Below are positions 33,895 through 42,062 of a stretch of 64,000 nt of DNA, in pieces (within the stretch, counting starts at the first letter, position 1; each line of letters opens with the position of its first letter). The position numbers were made by a program, and so were the translations under genes. The notes beneath the pieces are model-generated. The model saw nothing but the letters and a program-made list of their open reading frames with translations. It had not been told where the DNA came from and ran no database searches. The DNA lies in assembly GCA_015064685.1 (NCBI GenBank), contig SVRT01000002.1, positions 90,768 through 154,767 on the forward strand, written 5' to 3'. This stretch comes from Oscillospiraceae bacterium. GTDB taxonomy: Bacteria; Bacillota; Clostridia; Oscillospirales; CAG-272.

Positions 33895-35127
33895 ATGACT
33901 AATAAATTTTTAATTATACTGATAGTTTTGATGAGCGGAATTTACCAAACCGTTCTTAATATTGTAAAACACCGTTCTGCAAACAACCCTACTCCGCAAA
34001 ACGTCTCCGACGTTTATGATGCTCAAACGTATGCAAAATGGAAGAGATACAGCGCTGAACACTGTAAGCTGAGTATTGCTTCGGGCATAGTATCGTGCCT
34101 TATATCGATTGCACTTTTGGCGACAAATACTTACAGCCTATTTGCTTCACTTTTTTCAAACGATCTTTTTATACAGCTGCTTGCTGTAATTATTTTGGAA
34201 ACAGTAGTAGGAACTGTAGTAGGATGTGTTGAAAGCTATATTTCAACAATGAAGATAGAAGAGAAGTACGGCTTCAACCGTTCAACGATGAAAACCTTTA
34301 TCTTTGATCAAATAAGATCACTCTTACTGGCTCTCGGCATCTCACTTGCTATCTCTTCCTTGCTAACCCTTTATTTCAGCATCGGCGACTGGATCTTCAT
34401 TCTCTTTGCAGGAGTAATGTTCGCATTTGGACTTCTAATATCCTTCCTTTATCCTTTCTTTTCAAGGATCGGCAATAAATTTGTCCCTCTTGAGGAGGGA
34501 GAACTTAAGGATATGCTTATGGAGCTTCTCAATAAGCACGGATACAAGGTAAAAGCGATAGAGGTAATGGACGCTTCAAGACGTACTACCAAGCTCAACG
34601 CCTACATCACGGGATTCGGTAAAACTAAGACCATAGTTCTGTACGATAACCTCGTAAATGCAATGACCCCCGATGAGATATGCGCAGTATTTGCGCACGA
34701 GCTCGGTCACGGCTTAAACAGAGACGTCTTTAAAAGTCAGCTCTTCAATCTCTTGCAGTTTTTCGTAATGGCAGCAATTGCGTGTCTCTGCGTCCGCGAG
34801 CCGTCGCTCCACACAGATTTTGGATTTACAGAGGTCAACTTCGGCTTCGCCTATATACTTATTGGTGTCATTTTAGGACTTGTCCAACCATTTCTTGCCT
34901 TGTTCAGTAATGCAAGAAGCAGAAAAGCAGAGTACAGAGCCGACAGACAAGCCGTCAAGGAAGGCTACGGCAAACCGATGATATCTGCACTCAAAAAGCT
35001 TGCCCGTGATAATTTTGCTCACATTTCACCATCGAAGATTAACGTTTTGCTCGATTATAGCCATCCGCCGCTTGCAGACAGAATAGCAGCGGTGCAAAAA
35101 GAGCTCGACAAAATATCGGAGGAATAA
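33895..35127 (+). CDS. M48 family zinc metalloprotease, membrane bound
   Basis: This 410-aa protein has hydrophobic segments in its first half. The zinc motif HELGH is in VFAHELGHGLNRD and the third ligand Glu in SRKAEYRADRQA, the arrangement of Ste24/HtpX-type peptidases. It is expected to cleave misfolded membrane proteins or small peptides at the cytoplasmic face. It follows the Gx transporter by 27 bases and the peroxiredoxin gene starts two bases after its stop. Confidence 0.9.
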   Translation: MTNKFLIILIVLMSGIYQTVLNIVKHRSANNPTPQNVSDVYDAQTYAKWKRYSAEHCKLSIASGIVSCLISIALLATNTYSLFASLFSNDLFIQLLAVIILETVVGTVVGCVESYISTMKIEEKYGFNRSTMKTFIFDQIRSLLLALGISLAISSLLTLYFSIGDWIFILFAGVMFAFGLLISFLYPFFSRIGNKFVPLEEGELKDMLMELLNKHGYKVKAIEVMDASRRTTKLNAYITGFGKTKTIVLYDNLVNAMTPDEICAVFAHELGHGLNRDVFKSQLFNLLQFFVMAAIACLCVREPSLHTDFGFTEVNFGFAYILIGVILGLVQPFLALFSNARSRKAEYRADRQAVKEGYGKPMISALKKLARDNFAHISPSKINVLLDYSHPPLADRIAAVQKELDKISEE

Positions 35128-35129
35128 CA

Positions 35130-35585
35130 ATGCTTAAAATTGGCGATAAAGCACCGAATTTCATACTTCAGGATAAAAACGGAAATAGCGTCTCACTGTC
35201 AGACTTTCTCGGCAAAAAAGTAGTGGTATATTTCTATCCGAAGGACAACACACCCGGCTGCACCCGTCAGGCGTGCGCTTTTGCATCAAATTATGAAAAA
35301 TTCAACGCTCTCGACGTCACGGTCATCGGAATCAGTAAGGATAGCGTAGCATCGCATCAAAAATTTGCCGAAAAATTCGCACTTCCGTTCATTCTATTGT
35401 CCGACCCCGATCTTGATGCAATCAAGGCATTTGGTGTATGGCAGGAAAAGAAGAATTACGGAAAAACTATAATGGGAGTCGTAAGATCCACCTTTATAAT
35501 TGATGAAAATGGCATCATCGAACACGTAATGCCCAAGGTCAAGCCCGATACAAACGCCGAAGAAATACTCGAAATACTTAAATAA
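35130..35585 (+). CDS. bcp: Thioredoxin-dependent peroxiredoxin, BCP/PrxQ type
   Basis: This 151-aa thiol peroxidase reduces hydroperoxides. The N-terminus GDKAPNFILQDKNGNSVSLSDF and the active-site segment YPKDNTPGCTRQAC (peroxidatic Cys, with the resolving Cys five residues later) define the BCP subgroup. Length is normal. It is tightly packed between the M48 gene and a UPF0316 gene. Confidence 0.95.
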   Translation: MLKIGDKAPNFILQDKNGNSVSLSDFLGKKVVVYFYPKDNTPGCTRQACAFASNYEKFNALDVTVIGISKDSVASHQKFAEKFALPFILLSDPDLDAIKAFGVWQEKKNYGKTIMGVVRSTFIIDENGIIEHVMPKVKPDTNAEEILEILK

Positions 35586-35597
35586 AAGGAGAACGAA

Positions 35598-36149
35598 ATG
35601 TCAGAATTTTTAGCAGCCGTCGAATCGGTCCACCCAATACTCGTATGCCTTCTTGTATGCGCGGCGAAAATTGTAGAAATAACAATTCAATCTCTCAAGA
35701 CCTGCATGATGGTCAAGGGTCAGCGCCTTAAGGCGGCAGGACTCGGCTTTATCGAATGCACGATTTGGGGTCTCGTTATTTCAACTCTCATCGGATCTCT
35801 TGGAGACAATCTCTTCCTTTTATTGTTCTATTGCTGCGGTTATGCAACGGGACTTTTCCTCGGCTCAACGCTTGAAAGCAAGATAGCGCTCGGAACATCT
35901 AACCTTGAGCTTATAGCGAATGACACAAGCACAGAAAAGATCACCGCATACCTGAAAGATAATAACCGTGGATATACCGTATTTGAAGGACACGGATCAA
36001 AAGAGAAAATGAATATGATCTTTATCGTACTCTCAAGAAAGGAAACTCCAAAGGTTCTCAAGGAAATACGTCAATCCTGCGACGGTAAGGTGTTCGTCGT
36101 TGCCTCTGAAATAAGCAAGTATGCAGGCGGCTACGGAATGGTAAAATAA
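35598..36149 (+). CDS. UPF0316 / DUF2179 family membrane protein
   Basis: This 183-aa protein has three N-terminal TM segments, with the family sequence KIVEITIQSLKTCMMVKG. The cytoplasmic C-terminal DUF2179 domain includes GYTVFEGHGSKEKMNMIFIVLSRKE and ends in SKYAGGYG. DUF2179 domains are suspected to bind nucleotides, but no function is established. Confidence 0.88.
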   Translation: MSEFLAAVESVHPILVCLLVCAAKIVEITIQSLKTCMMVKGQRLKAAGLGFIECTIWGLVISTLIGSLGDNLFLLLFYCCGYATGLFLGSTLESKIALGTSNLELIANDTSTEKITAYLKDNNRGYTVFEGHGSKEKMNMIFIVLSRKETPKVLKEIRQSCDGKVFVVASEISKYAGGYGMVK

Positions 36150-36161
36150 TAGGTGAGAAAG

Positions 36162-37367
36162 ATGAAATTTGATTTTGATTCAATAATGGACCGACACGGT
36201 ATGGACGCAATGGCTGTTGACAACCTCGGAAACGGTTGGGCGCCCGGCGCACCAATGGAGGGCTATGATGCCATTCCAATGTGGGTTGCTGACATGAATT
36301 TTCCGACAGTCCCTACCGTTTGTGAATACATAATTAAAAGAGCATCCCATCCCGCGTTCGGTTACTTTGAAACAAGAAACGAATATTACGATGCAATTAT
36401 CAATTGGCAAGGCGCAAGGAATGGAATGAGTGGTATACTTCCTGAAAATATCGGATACGAGAACGGAGTGCTCGGCGGTGTCCTTTCTGCCATTGGCACA
36501 TTTACATCTAAAGGAGACAACGTACTTGTCCATTCACCTGTATATCTAGGCTTCTCGATGTCTCTTAAAAATGCGGGATATAATATTGTTACAAGTCCTC
36601 TTTATCTTGATGAAAACAACATCTGGCGCATTGACTTTGACGATATGGAGAAGAAAATTGCTGAGAATAATATTCACGCCGCAATCTTTTGCTCACCTCA
36701 CAACCCGACAGGACGCGTGTGGGAAAAATGGGAGATAGAGCGTGTTATGGAAATATATAAAAAATATGACGTTTACGTGGTTTCTGACGAGATCTGGTCT
36801 GATATCATCCTAACCGGGCACAAGCATATCCCAACTCAGTCGGTAAGTGAGGATGCCAAGAATCGCACTGTAGCGATGTATGCCCCCTCAAAGACCTTCA
36901 ATCTTGCGGGACTTATAGGAGCTTATCATATAGTCTATAATAATCGCATACGCGACAGGATAAAAAAAGAAGCATCGCTTTCACACTATAATTCGATGAA
37001 CGTTCTATCCATGCACGCACTTATCGGTGCATATCAAAGGGAAGGACACGAGTGGGTTGATGAGCTGTGCAGCGTTATCACACATAATATCGAGTATGCC
37101 TATGCATATGTGGGTGAAAACTTCAAGGGTGTAACTGCATCAATGCCGCAAGGCACTTATATGTTATTTATTGATTGCAAGGACTGGCTTGAGGAACATA
37201 AAATGACACTCGACGAGCTTTTGAAGCGCGGTTGGGATGTTGGAGTAACCTGGCAGGACGGTAGACAACACGGCGGAACAACTCACATAAGACTTAACCT
37301 CGCCTTGCCTCTCAGCAGAGTCAAAGAAGCATTTGACAGAATGAATAAACTTGTTTTTAATAAATGA
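36162..37367 (+). CDS. PatB/MalY-type PLP-dependent C-S lyase/aminotransferase
   Basis: This 401-aa fold-type I PLP enzyme belongs to the PatB/MalY group, which acts mainly as cystathionine beta-lyase. Marks are MWVADMNFPTVP near the N-terminus, SPHNPTGRVW, SDEIWSDI, the PLP lysine in YAPSKTFNLAG and HIRLNLALP at the end. I use the ATG at 36162 after AGGTGA; the ORF-track GTG at 36153 is part of that ribosome site. It is the last gene before the terminator at 37374. Confidence 0.92.
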   Translation: MKFDFDSIMDRHGMDAMAVDNLGNGWAPGAPMEGYDAIPMWVADMNFPTVPTVCEYIIKRASHPAFGYFETRNEYYDAIINWQGARNGMSGILPENIGYENGVLGGVLSAIGTFTSKGDNVLVHSPVYLGFSMSLKNAGYNIVTSPLYLDENNIWRIDFDDMEKKIAENNIHAAIFCSPHNPTGRVWEKWEIERVMEIYKKYDVYVVSDEIWSDIILTGHKHIPTQSVSEDAKNRTVAMYAPSKTFNLAGLIGAYHIVYNNRIRDRIKKEASLSHYNSMNVLSMHALIGAYQREGHEWVDELCSVITHNIEYAYAYVGENFKGVTASMPQGTYMLFIDCKDWLEEHKMTLDELLKRGWDVGVTWQDGRQHGGTTHIRLNLALPLSRVKEAFDRMNKLVFNK

Positions 37368-37373
37368 TAAACT

Positions 37374-37401
37374 GGTGGCAGAAGATTCTGCCACCTTTTT
37401 T
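37374..37401 (+). terminator. Rho-independent terminator after the PatB-like gene
   Basis: GGTGGCAGAA and TTCTGCCACC pair perfectly (10 bp) across a GA centre and are followed by six T. It may end the whole rnf-to-patB transcript. Confidence 0.92.
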
Positions 37402-37413
37402 GATGCAAAAGCA

Positions 37414-37442
37414 TTGACAAATTACATTATTTGCTCTATAAT
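37414..37442 (+). promoter_or_regulatory. Consensus promoter for the two-HTH regulator
   Basis: Perfect TTGACA (37414-37419) and TATAAT (37437-37442) are separated by 17 bases. Transcription would start near 37449, six bases before the palindrome at 37455-37468. Confidence 0.93.
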
Positions 37443-37454
37443 ATATAATGTATA

Positions 37455-37468
37455 TTCGCTAAAGCGAA
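37455..37468 (+). promoter_or_regulatory. Palindrome TTCGC-N4-GCGAA between promoter and ribosome site
   Basis: TTCGCTAAAGCGAA lies just downstream of the predicted transcription start and one base before AGGAGG of the regulator gene. The same 5-4-5 pattern with other centres occurs twice after the gene. It may be an autoregulatory operator or an RNA hairpin that masks the ribosome site. Confidence 0.6.
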
Positions 37469-37479
37469 CAGGAGGCAAT

Positions 37480-38697
37480 ATGGAATTCATTACCGTAAAG
37501 CAGGCAGCAGAAAAATGGGGTGTCAGTACAAGACGTGTTCAAGTCCTTTGTGCGCAGGACCGCGTCAAAGGGGCATACCGTTTCGGCAGGTCGTGGATGA
37601 TACCCGAGAAAGCAGTACTACCCAATGCGTACCGCACCGAGGAAGAGAAAATGCCAATGCCAAGACGCAGTCCTTTTCTTGATATGACCGATCTGTATAA
37701 TAAGGCAGGCGGAGCTGATGAGTGTGCTGAAATGCTGATCAACCGCCCGGAAGCATACGCCCTTTTCGAAGCACAGCTTGCATACAGACGCGGTGAGATC
37801 GATAAGGTATACGACCGTGCAAGATTTTTCCTTTCGTCACATTCGGGCTTTTACGCGATACTAGGCGGAGGAATGTTGCTTGCGCAGTGTGCAATATGGC
37901 GCGGAGACTTTGCTCTTTGGACTGAGGCAAAAAAACACATTTGCGAAGCACCTTGTCAGACAAAAGAAGAAAGGGAAATAATTTCACTTTCACTTGCAAT
38001 AATCGACAGTTCTGTCTATGATAACAAGGATTATCCCGAATGGTTCAAATCCGGAAACTTCGAAACCTTGCCAGCAGATGCACATCCTGCGGCAAAGGTA
38101 TTTTACGTCAAGTATCTCTATATGGCGGCTTACGCAATAGCATCCGGAAAGCTTCAATACGAAGGAGCGCAGGGGCTCGCCGTAATGAAAATGATCCCGA
38201 ATGCTGTCGAGCCGCTGATCACACAATCGGTTGTTGATAAGACAGTAATTCCCGAAATATTCCTCAGAATGTCCTGCGCAGTGGCATATCACAATTCAGG
38301 AGAAAGAGAAAAGGCTATAAAGCACATTGATAAAGCAATCGCCTTAGCTCTTCCCGATAAGCTATACGGCATTCTGACTGAATACATAAGGCATTTTAAC
38401 GGCCTTCTTGAGGAGAGGCTTTTACTTGTTGATGAGCGTGCTTTGAACGAGATTAATGAACTATATGACAGATATAGGCTCGGATGGGCAAGGCTTTCCG
38501 GGCAGGTAAGGAACAAGCAGATTGCGACCAACCTTACACCCAGGGAACACGAGGTTGCAAAGCTCAAGACATTCGGCTTCAAGCCAAAGCAGATTGGAGA
38601 GATGCTTTATCTTTCTGAGTCTATGGTGAGATATCTTATCACTCAAATAGCAAATAAAGCCGGCTGTGATGAAGATGACTTTTCGGAAATTATTTAA
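37480..38697 (+). CDS. Transcriptional regulator with N-terminal excisionase/MerR-like and C-terminal LuxR-type HTH
   Basis: This 405-aa protein has two DNA-binding regions. The N-terminus, ITVKQAAEKWGVSTRRVQVLC...GRSWMIPEKA, is an excisionase/MerR-like winged helix. The C-terminus, LTPREHEVAKL...QIGEMLYLSESMVRYLITQIANKAG, is a GerE/LuxR HTH. The middle of about 280 residues is helical with TPR-like repeats, as in MalT-like regulators without the ATPase domain. The true start is the ATG at 37480 after AGGAGG; the 37351 start lies inside the preceding gene and terminator. TTCGC-N4-GCGAA palindromes flank the gene. The signal it senses is unknown. Confidence 0.87.
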   Translation: MEFITVKQAAEKWGVSTRRVQVLCAQDRVKGAYRFGRSWMIPEKAVLPNAYRTEEEKMPMPRRSPFLDMTDLYNKAGGADECAEMLINRPEAYALFEAQLAYRRGEIDKVYDRARFFLSSHSGFYAILGGGMLLAQCAIWRGDFALWTEAKKHICEAPCQTKEEREIISLSLAIIDSSVYDNKDYPEWFKSGNFETLPADAHPAAKVFYVKYLYMAAYAIASGKLQYEGAQGLAVMKMIPNAVEPLITQSVVDKTVIPEIFLRMSCAVAYHNSGEREKAIKHIDKAIALALPDKLYGILTEYIRHFNGLLEERLLLVDERALNEINELYDRYRLGWARLSGQVRNKQIATNLTPREHEVAKLKTFGFKPKQIGEMLYLSESMVRYLITQIANKAGCDEDDFSEII

Positions 38698-38701
38698 CCT
38701 G

Positions 38702-38749
38702 TTCGCGTATGCGAATAGGCTTCAATGGCGAACTGTTCGCAGTGGCGAA
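38702..38749 (+). promoter_or_regulatory. Cluster of two TTCGC-N4-GCGAA palindromes plus one half site
   Basis: TTCGCGTATGCGAA (38702-38715) and TTCGCAGTGGCGAA (38736-38749) flank a GCGAA half site (38728-38732). They start four bases after the regulator stop codon and precede the terminator at 38790. No promoter is obvious directly at them, so RNA hairpins in the 3' region are as likely as DNA operators. Confidence 0.55.
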
Positions 38750-38789
38750 TAGATTTGATTGAACAAAATAATGACTTTCATATCAAATG

Positions 38790-38832
38790 ACGTGATTTTT
38801 CTCTTTTTTAAAGGAAAAATCACGTTATTTTT
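38790..38832 (+). terminator. Terminator after the regulator gene
   Basis: ACGTGATTTTTC and GAAAAATCACGT pair perfectly over 12 bases around a T-rich loop, followed by TATTTTTAT. Confidence 0.75.
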
Positions 38833-38902
38833 ATCTTACCAAATTGCGTTTATTTGGATAAAAACCGCAATAATAATTGTTGAAATTCGCCGATGTTCTC
38901 TA

Positions 38903-38932
38903 GTGACAAATCTTTTTTCCGTATGATATAAT
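38903..38932 (+). promoter_or_regulatory. Promoter for the small Cys protein and surface protein genes
   Basis: GTGACA (38903-38908) and TATAAT (38927-38932) are 18 bases apart, about 33 bases before the start codon at 38966. Confidence 0.7.
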
Positions 38933-38965
38933 GTTACCACGATCAAAGGAAAGGAGAACCCCCTC

Positions 38966-39286
38966 ATGGAAAAAAGAAGAGAAGGCGATCTCTACCAATC
39001 AGTCGAAATCTACGGCAAAGTATTCGATATATACTATGGGTATTACGAGGATTTTGAAAGAAACAGTAAGTATAATGATCCCGTGCCGGTGTATCCCGAT
39101 CTGGTGACAAATCCCGAGTACAACGATGAAGCGTACAGGATCGTAACACAAATGCAGATTGCGTGTGACGATTATTCGGGCAAGCACGGCGAGGACCGAT
39201 GCGGTCTGTGTTCTCATTTTGAAAAGGGAAGCAATCTATTCGGACTGTGTACTTGTGAGAACCAAAGAAACAAAGAAAATAAATAA
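38966..39286 (+). CDS. Conserved small protein with a C-terminal Cys motif
   Basis: This 106-aa protein has no signal peptide or TM. It is rich in acidic and aromatic residues (FDIYYGYYEDFERNSKY), and near the end has the motif CGLCSHFEKGSNLFGLCTC, four Cys in a pattern that could bind a metal or Fe-S cluster. I recall similar unnamed clostridial proteins with a C-x-x-C-x-x-F...GLC core but no known function. AAAGGAGAA precedes the ATG. A secreted-protein gene follows 35 bases later, probably on the same transcript. Confidence 0.72.
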   Translation: MEKRREGDLYQSVEIYGKVFDIYYGYYEDFERNSKYNDPVPVYPDLVTNPEYNDEAYRIVTQMQIACDDYSGKHGEDRCGLCSHFEKGSNLFGLCTCENQRNKENK

Positions 39287-39321
39287 TTCACATACATTTT
39301 ATTTAGTTGGAGGAAAACACC

Positions 39322-41853
39322 ATGAAAAAAACCAAAAGCAAAATCGGTCTCTTATCACTGATCGGACTTACGTTAATGCTTAGCATAATAATTGCTATGG
39401 GCATTATCTCATCGAGTGCAACCGATGAAACAAGCGGATCAATATTGGATGATGTCGATATACCACCTGTCGCGTATCCTCATCAGGACACATCTTCCTT
39501 TGATGTTGACATGAATGCATTGTATTCATGCTTCTCCGAAACACTTGAATTAGATTATGCTGACGGAATAGTCAGAATAGAAGATATGGAATACGCAGAA
39601 GTTTATTATAATTCTCCTAACGGGTTTTTTCCGTTAGAACTTGTGGATGGATATTGGACAGCCGAGATTGGGGAAAGAAGAAACGATTATTCAAACGGTG
39701 ATTACGAAATAGTCAATATAACTTCTTCAAAAAATAAAAACGGCATCTATTGGCGCATAAACTACATCGACGGGAAATTAGATCCCTATATTAACTTTGT
39801 TAAATACGAGCCATACATTGAAATGATCATTAATGCCAAATCAGATTCATTAAGATTTCTCTATATGATTGATGAATATAACGTTGATGATACATATTCA
39901 AAGGGTGTTCTGCAAACCCACAGTGTAAGTAACAATAATGTCGAGCCTAGTAAAACTGTTTATTATAATCCGGATAAAACAGCAAAATACGCTACGGTAT
40001 ATTTAAACGGATATTACTACTATTTCCCGGGCCAGGGCTGGTCAAGTAATTGGTCAATATTCACCCCTTGCGATGCGCCTGCAGGATATGAGGACGCAGA
40101 CGAAATATACTTTACGTCAGATTGTCCCTCATTTTTCCCCTGTGAGCATCCTGAATGGTCTGAGGCGAGTTGTACTTTGCCCAAAACATGCATGAAATGT
40201 GGCGAGACCGAGGGCGAATCTCTTGGCGGTCACGTCTGGGGAGAGCTTGGAAGCGAAAACAGATCTATCTGCACGGTTTGCAATGAAAAAATAATCCCTG
40301 ATTTTGATTTTATCGTTGGAGCATACAATGATCTCAGCGAAGCTGGATTCCAGTCACAAAAAATCAGAGATGCGCTTCCTGCTGAAATCGAGGTTAAATA
40401 CGAGAATGGCAAGTATATGGTAAAAGACTTCGGTGGTGTCACCGCAACCGGATTCACCGACATCGATTATATTAGAACCGATCTCACACTTGTCGACGGA
40501 TACTGGATATACGAGGTAAGCGAAGAAATATACAATAGCGATGACATATCGATTTACGTGGAGTTTTTCGGCGAGGATGATATTTGGGAAATTGAGTACT
40601 GTGACGGAATTTTCTACGGTGCTATTCAATTGGTAGATAGGACACCCAACAATTATAAATGTATTCTTATTTACCTTGACTACGATTTAGTTGAAACCAT
40701 TTACGTGGTCGGAGAAAGGGAATACAGAGACGAATATGTGAATGGCATATTCAACGCTCAACAAGTTTTTTCCGAAGTTGATGGTTACGGCGTATATGTA
40801 GAATACGATTCAACCGGCAACATCGAATATGTGAGTGCATATGGTGATGATCATAACTTCTATTACTACTATCCCGAATACGGCTGGAAGAATACACCGG
40901 TTAGCTACGATGATCCTCAATACTCCTGCGATGCCCCGAAGGGATTTGAAAACGCAGACGTTAACTTCTTTATGAGCGTAGCCCCCTTCACACTGGGCTG
41001 CACCCATGAGGAATATACCCCTGCTAACTGCACTAATCCCGAAAGATGTGCAGTATGCGGAAGAGCAAAAGATGGAACCGAAGCTCTTGGACATACAGTT
41101 GTCACTGTAGAGAAGAAAGAGCCCTCTTGCTCCGGTGTTGGGTATTCGGAGTGGACTTATTGCTCGGTTTGTGAAGAAATACTTGAAGAACCTGATGAGA
41201 TCCCATCGCTCGGACATGACATCGTCACCGATGCAGCAGTTGCTCCCACATGCACAGAAACAGGGCTTACCGAAGGCTCTCACTGCACAAGATGCAGCGA
41301 AGCAACCGTAGAGCAGACCGAGGTTCCCGCGCTCGGACATGACAAGGTAACCGATGCAGCAGTCGCTCCCACATGCACGGAAACAGGCCTTTCAGAGGGA
41401 TATCATTGCTCAAGATGTGATGAAATTATCACAGAGCAGACCGAGGTTTCCGCGCTTGGACATGACAAGGTAACCGATGCAGCAGTCGCTCCCACATGCA
41501 CGGAAACAGGTCTTTCAGAGGGATATCATTGCTCAAGATGTGATGAAATTATCACAGAGCAGACCGAAGTTCCCGCACTTGGACACGATTACAAGGACGC
41601 AACCACTTCAGCTCCCAAGACCTGCAAGTTATGCGGCCATACAGTAGGTGATCCGCTTCCCGTAGAGTCCGAAACAGATGCGGCAGACGAGACCGAGAAG
41701 ACAGAGGAGAGCACAAAAGCCGAGGCGACCAAAAAGCCCGATGATAAGAAAGAGAAAAATAATAACGGATGCAAATCAAGCATCGGCTTCGTTTCTATAT
41801 CTGCTGCAGTTATCTTGGGTGCGATCTGCATCTTCAAGAAGAAAAAGAACTAA
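39322..41853 (+). CDS. Large secreted, membrane-anchored protein with duplicated domain and Cys/His repeats
   Basis: This 843-aa protein has an N-terminal signal sequence (LLSLIGLTLMLSIIIAMG). The body is a tandem duplication of a unit of about 270 residues; both copies have LVDGYW, a Y-x-YYYYP(E/G)-type aromatic stretch, CDAP-x-G(Y/F)E-x-AD and a Cys-containing end (CMKCGETEG; CAVCGRAKDG). Four Cys/His units follow, the last three nearly identical. A Thr/Lys linker, NNGCKSSIG, one TM and KKKK close the protein, looking like a C-terminal anchor. The start at 39322 has GGAGG in place; the TTG at 39307 is inside it. Probably a surface adhesin or sensor; function unknown. Confidence 0.78.
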   Translation: MKKTKSKIGLLSLIGLTLMLSIIIAMGIISSSATDETSGSILDDVDIPPVAYPHQDTSSFDVDMNALYSCFSETLELDYADGIVRIEDMEYAEVYYNSPNGFFPLELVDGYWTAEIGERRNDYSNGDYEIVNITSSKNKNGIYWRINYIDGKLDPYINFVKYEPYIEMIINAKSDSLRFLYMIDEYNVDDTYSKGVLQTHSVSNNNVEPSKTVYYNPDKTAKYATVYLNGYYYYFPGQGWSSNWSIFTPCDAPAGYEDADEIYFTSDCPSFFPCEHPEWSEASCTLPKTCMKCGETEGESLGGHVWGELGSENRSICTVCNEKIIPDFDFIVGAYNDLSEAGFQSQKIRDALPAEIEVKYENGKYMVKDFGGVTATGFTDIDYIRTDLTLVDGYWIYEVSEEIYNSDDISIYVEFFGEDDIWEIEYCDGIFYGAIQLVDRTPNNYKCILIYLDYDLVETIYVVGEREYRDEYVNGIFNAQQVFSEVDGYGVYVEYDSTGNIEYVSAYGDDHNFYYYYPEYGWKNTPVSYDDPQYSCDAPKGFENADVNFFMSVAPFTLGCTHEEYTPANCTNPERCAVCGRAKDGTEALGHTVVTVEKKEPSCSGVGYSEWTYCSVCEEILEEPDEIPSLGHDIVTDAAVAPTCTETGLTEGSHCTRCSEATVEQTEVPALGHDKVTDAAVAPTCTETGLSEGYHCSRCDEIITEQTEVSALGHDKVTDAAVAPTCTETGLSEGYHCSRCDEIITEQTEVPALGHDYKDATTSAPKTCKLCGHTVGDPLPVESETDAADETEKTEESTKAEATKKPDDKKEKNNNGCKSSIGFVSISAAVILGAICIFKKKKN
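41209..41577 (+). repeat. Three tandem 123-base coding repeats
   Basis: Three units of 123 bases (41 codons) start at 41209, 41332 and 41455, each encoding LGHD-x-VTDAAVAPTCTETGL and four Cys/His positions. Units two and three are almost identical in DNA, implying recent duplication or gene conversion. Confidence 0.9.
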
Positions 41854-41886
41854 AGTCTGATAAATAGCGAAAACACAAAATAGCAT

Positions 41887-41926
41887 GCCCTTGGAGAGGG
41901 AATCAAGCCTTCTCCAAGGGCTTTTT
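41887..41926 (+). terminator. Terminator after the duplicated surface protein gene
   Basis: GCCCTTGGAGA and TCTCCAAGGGC pair perfectly (11 bp) around a 13-base loop, followed by five T. Confidence 0.9.
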
Positions 41927-41989
41927 ATATCAAAAACGCCCTATTTTGCCACAATTCAAAAAAAATTTACATTTATTTCAAAAAACATC

Positions 41990-42018
41990 TTGCACACTGT
42001 ATGCGTAAATGATAAAAT
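41990..42018 (+). promoter_or_regulatory. Promoter for the SipW-type secreted protein
   Basis: TTGCAC (41990-41995) and TAAAAT (42013-42018) are 17 bases apart, about 45 bases before the start at 42063. Confidence 0.6.
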
Positions 42019-42062
42019 GTTTCTATCCAGCATCCAAAATACATTTTGTGGAAGGATTTGTT

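Noticed and set aside
41209-41577. CRISPR-like array
   Set aside because: The repeats are 123 bases, in frame, head to tail without spacers and encode protein repeats.
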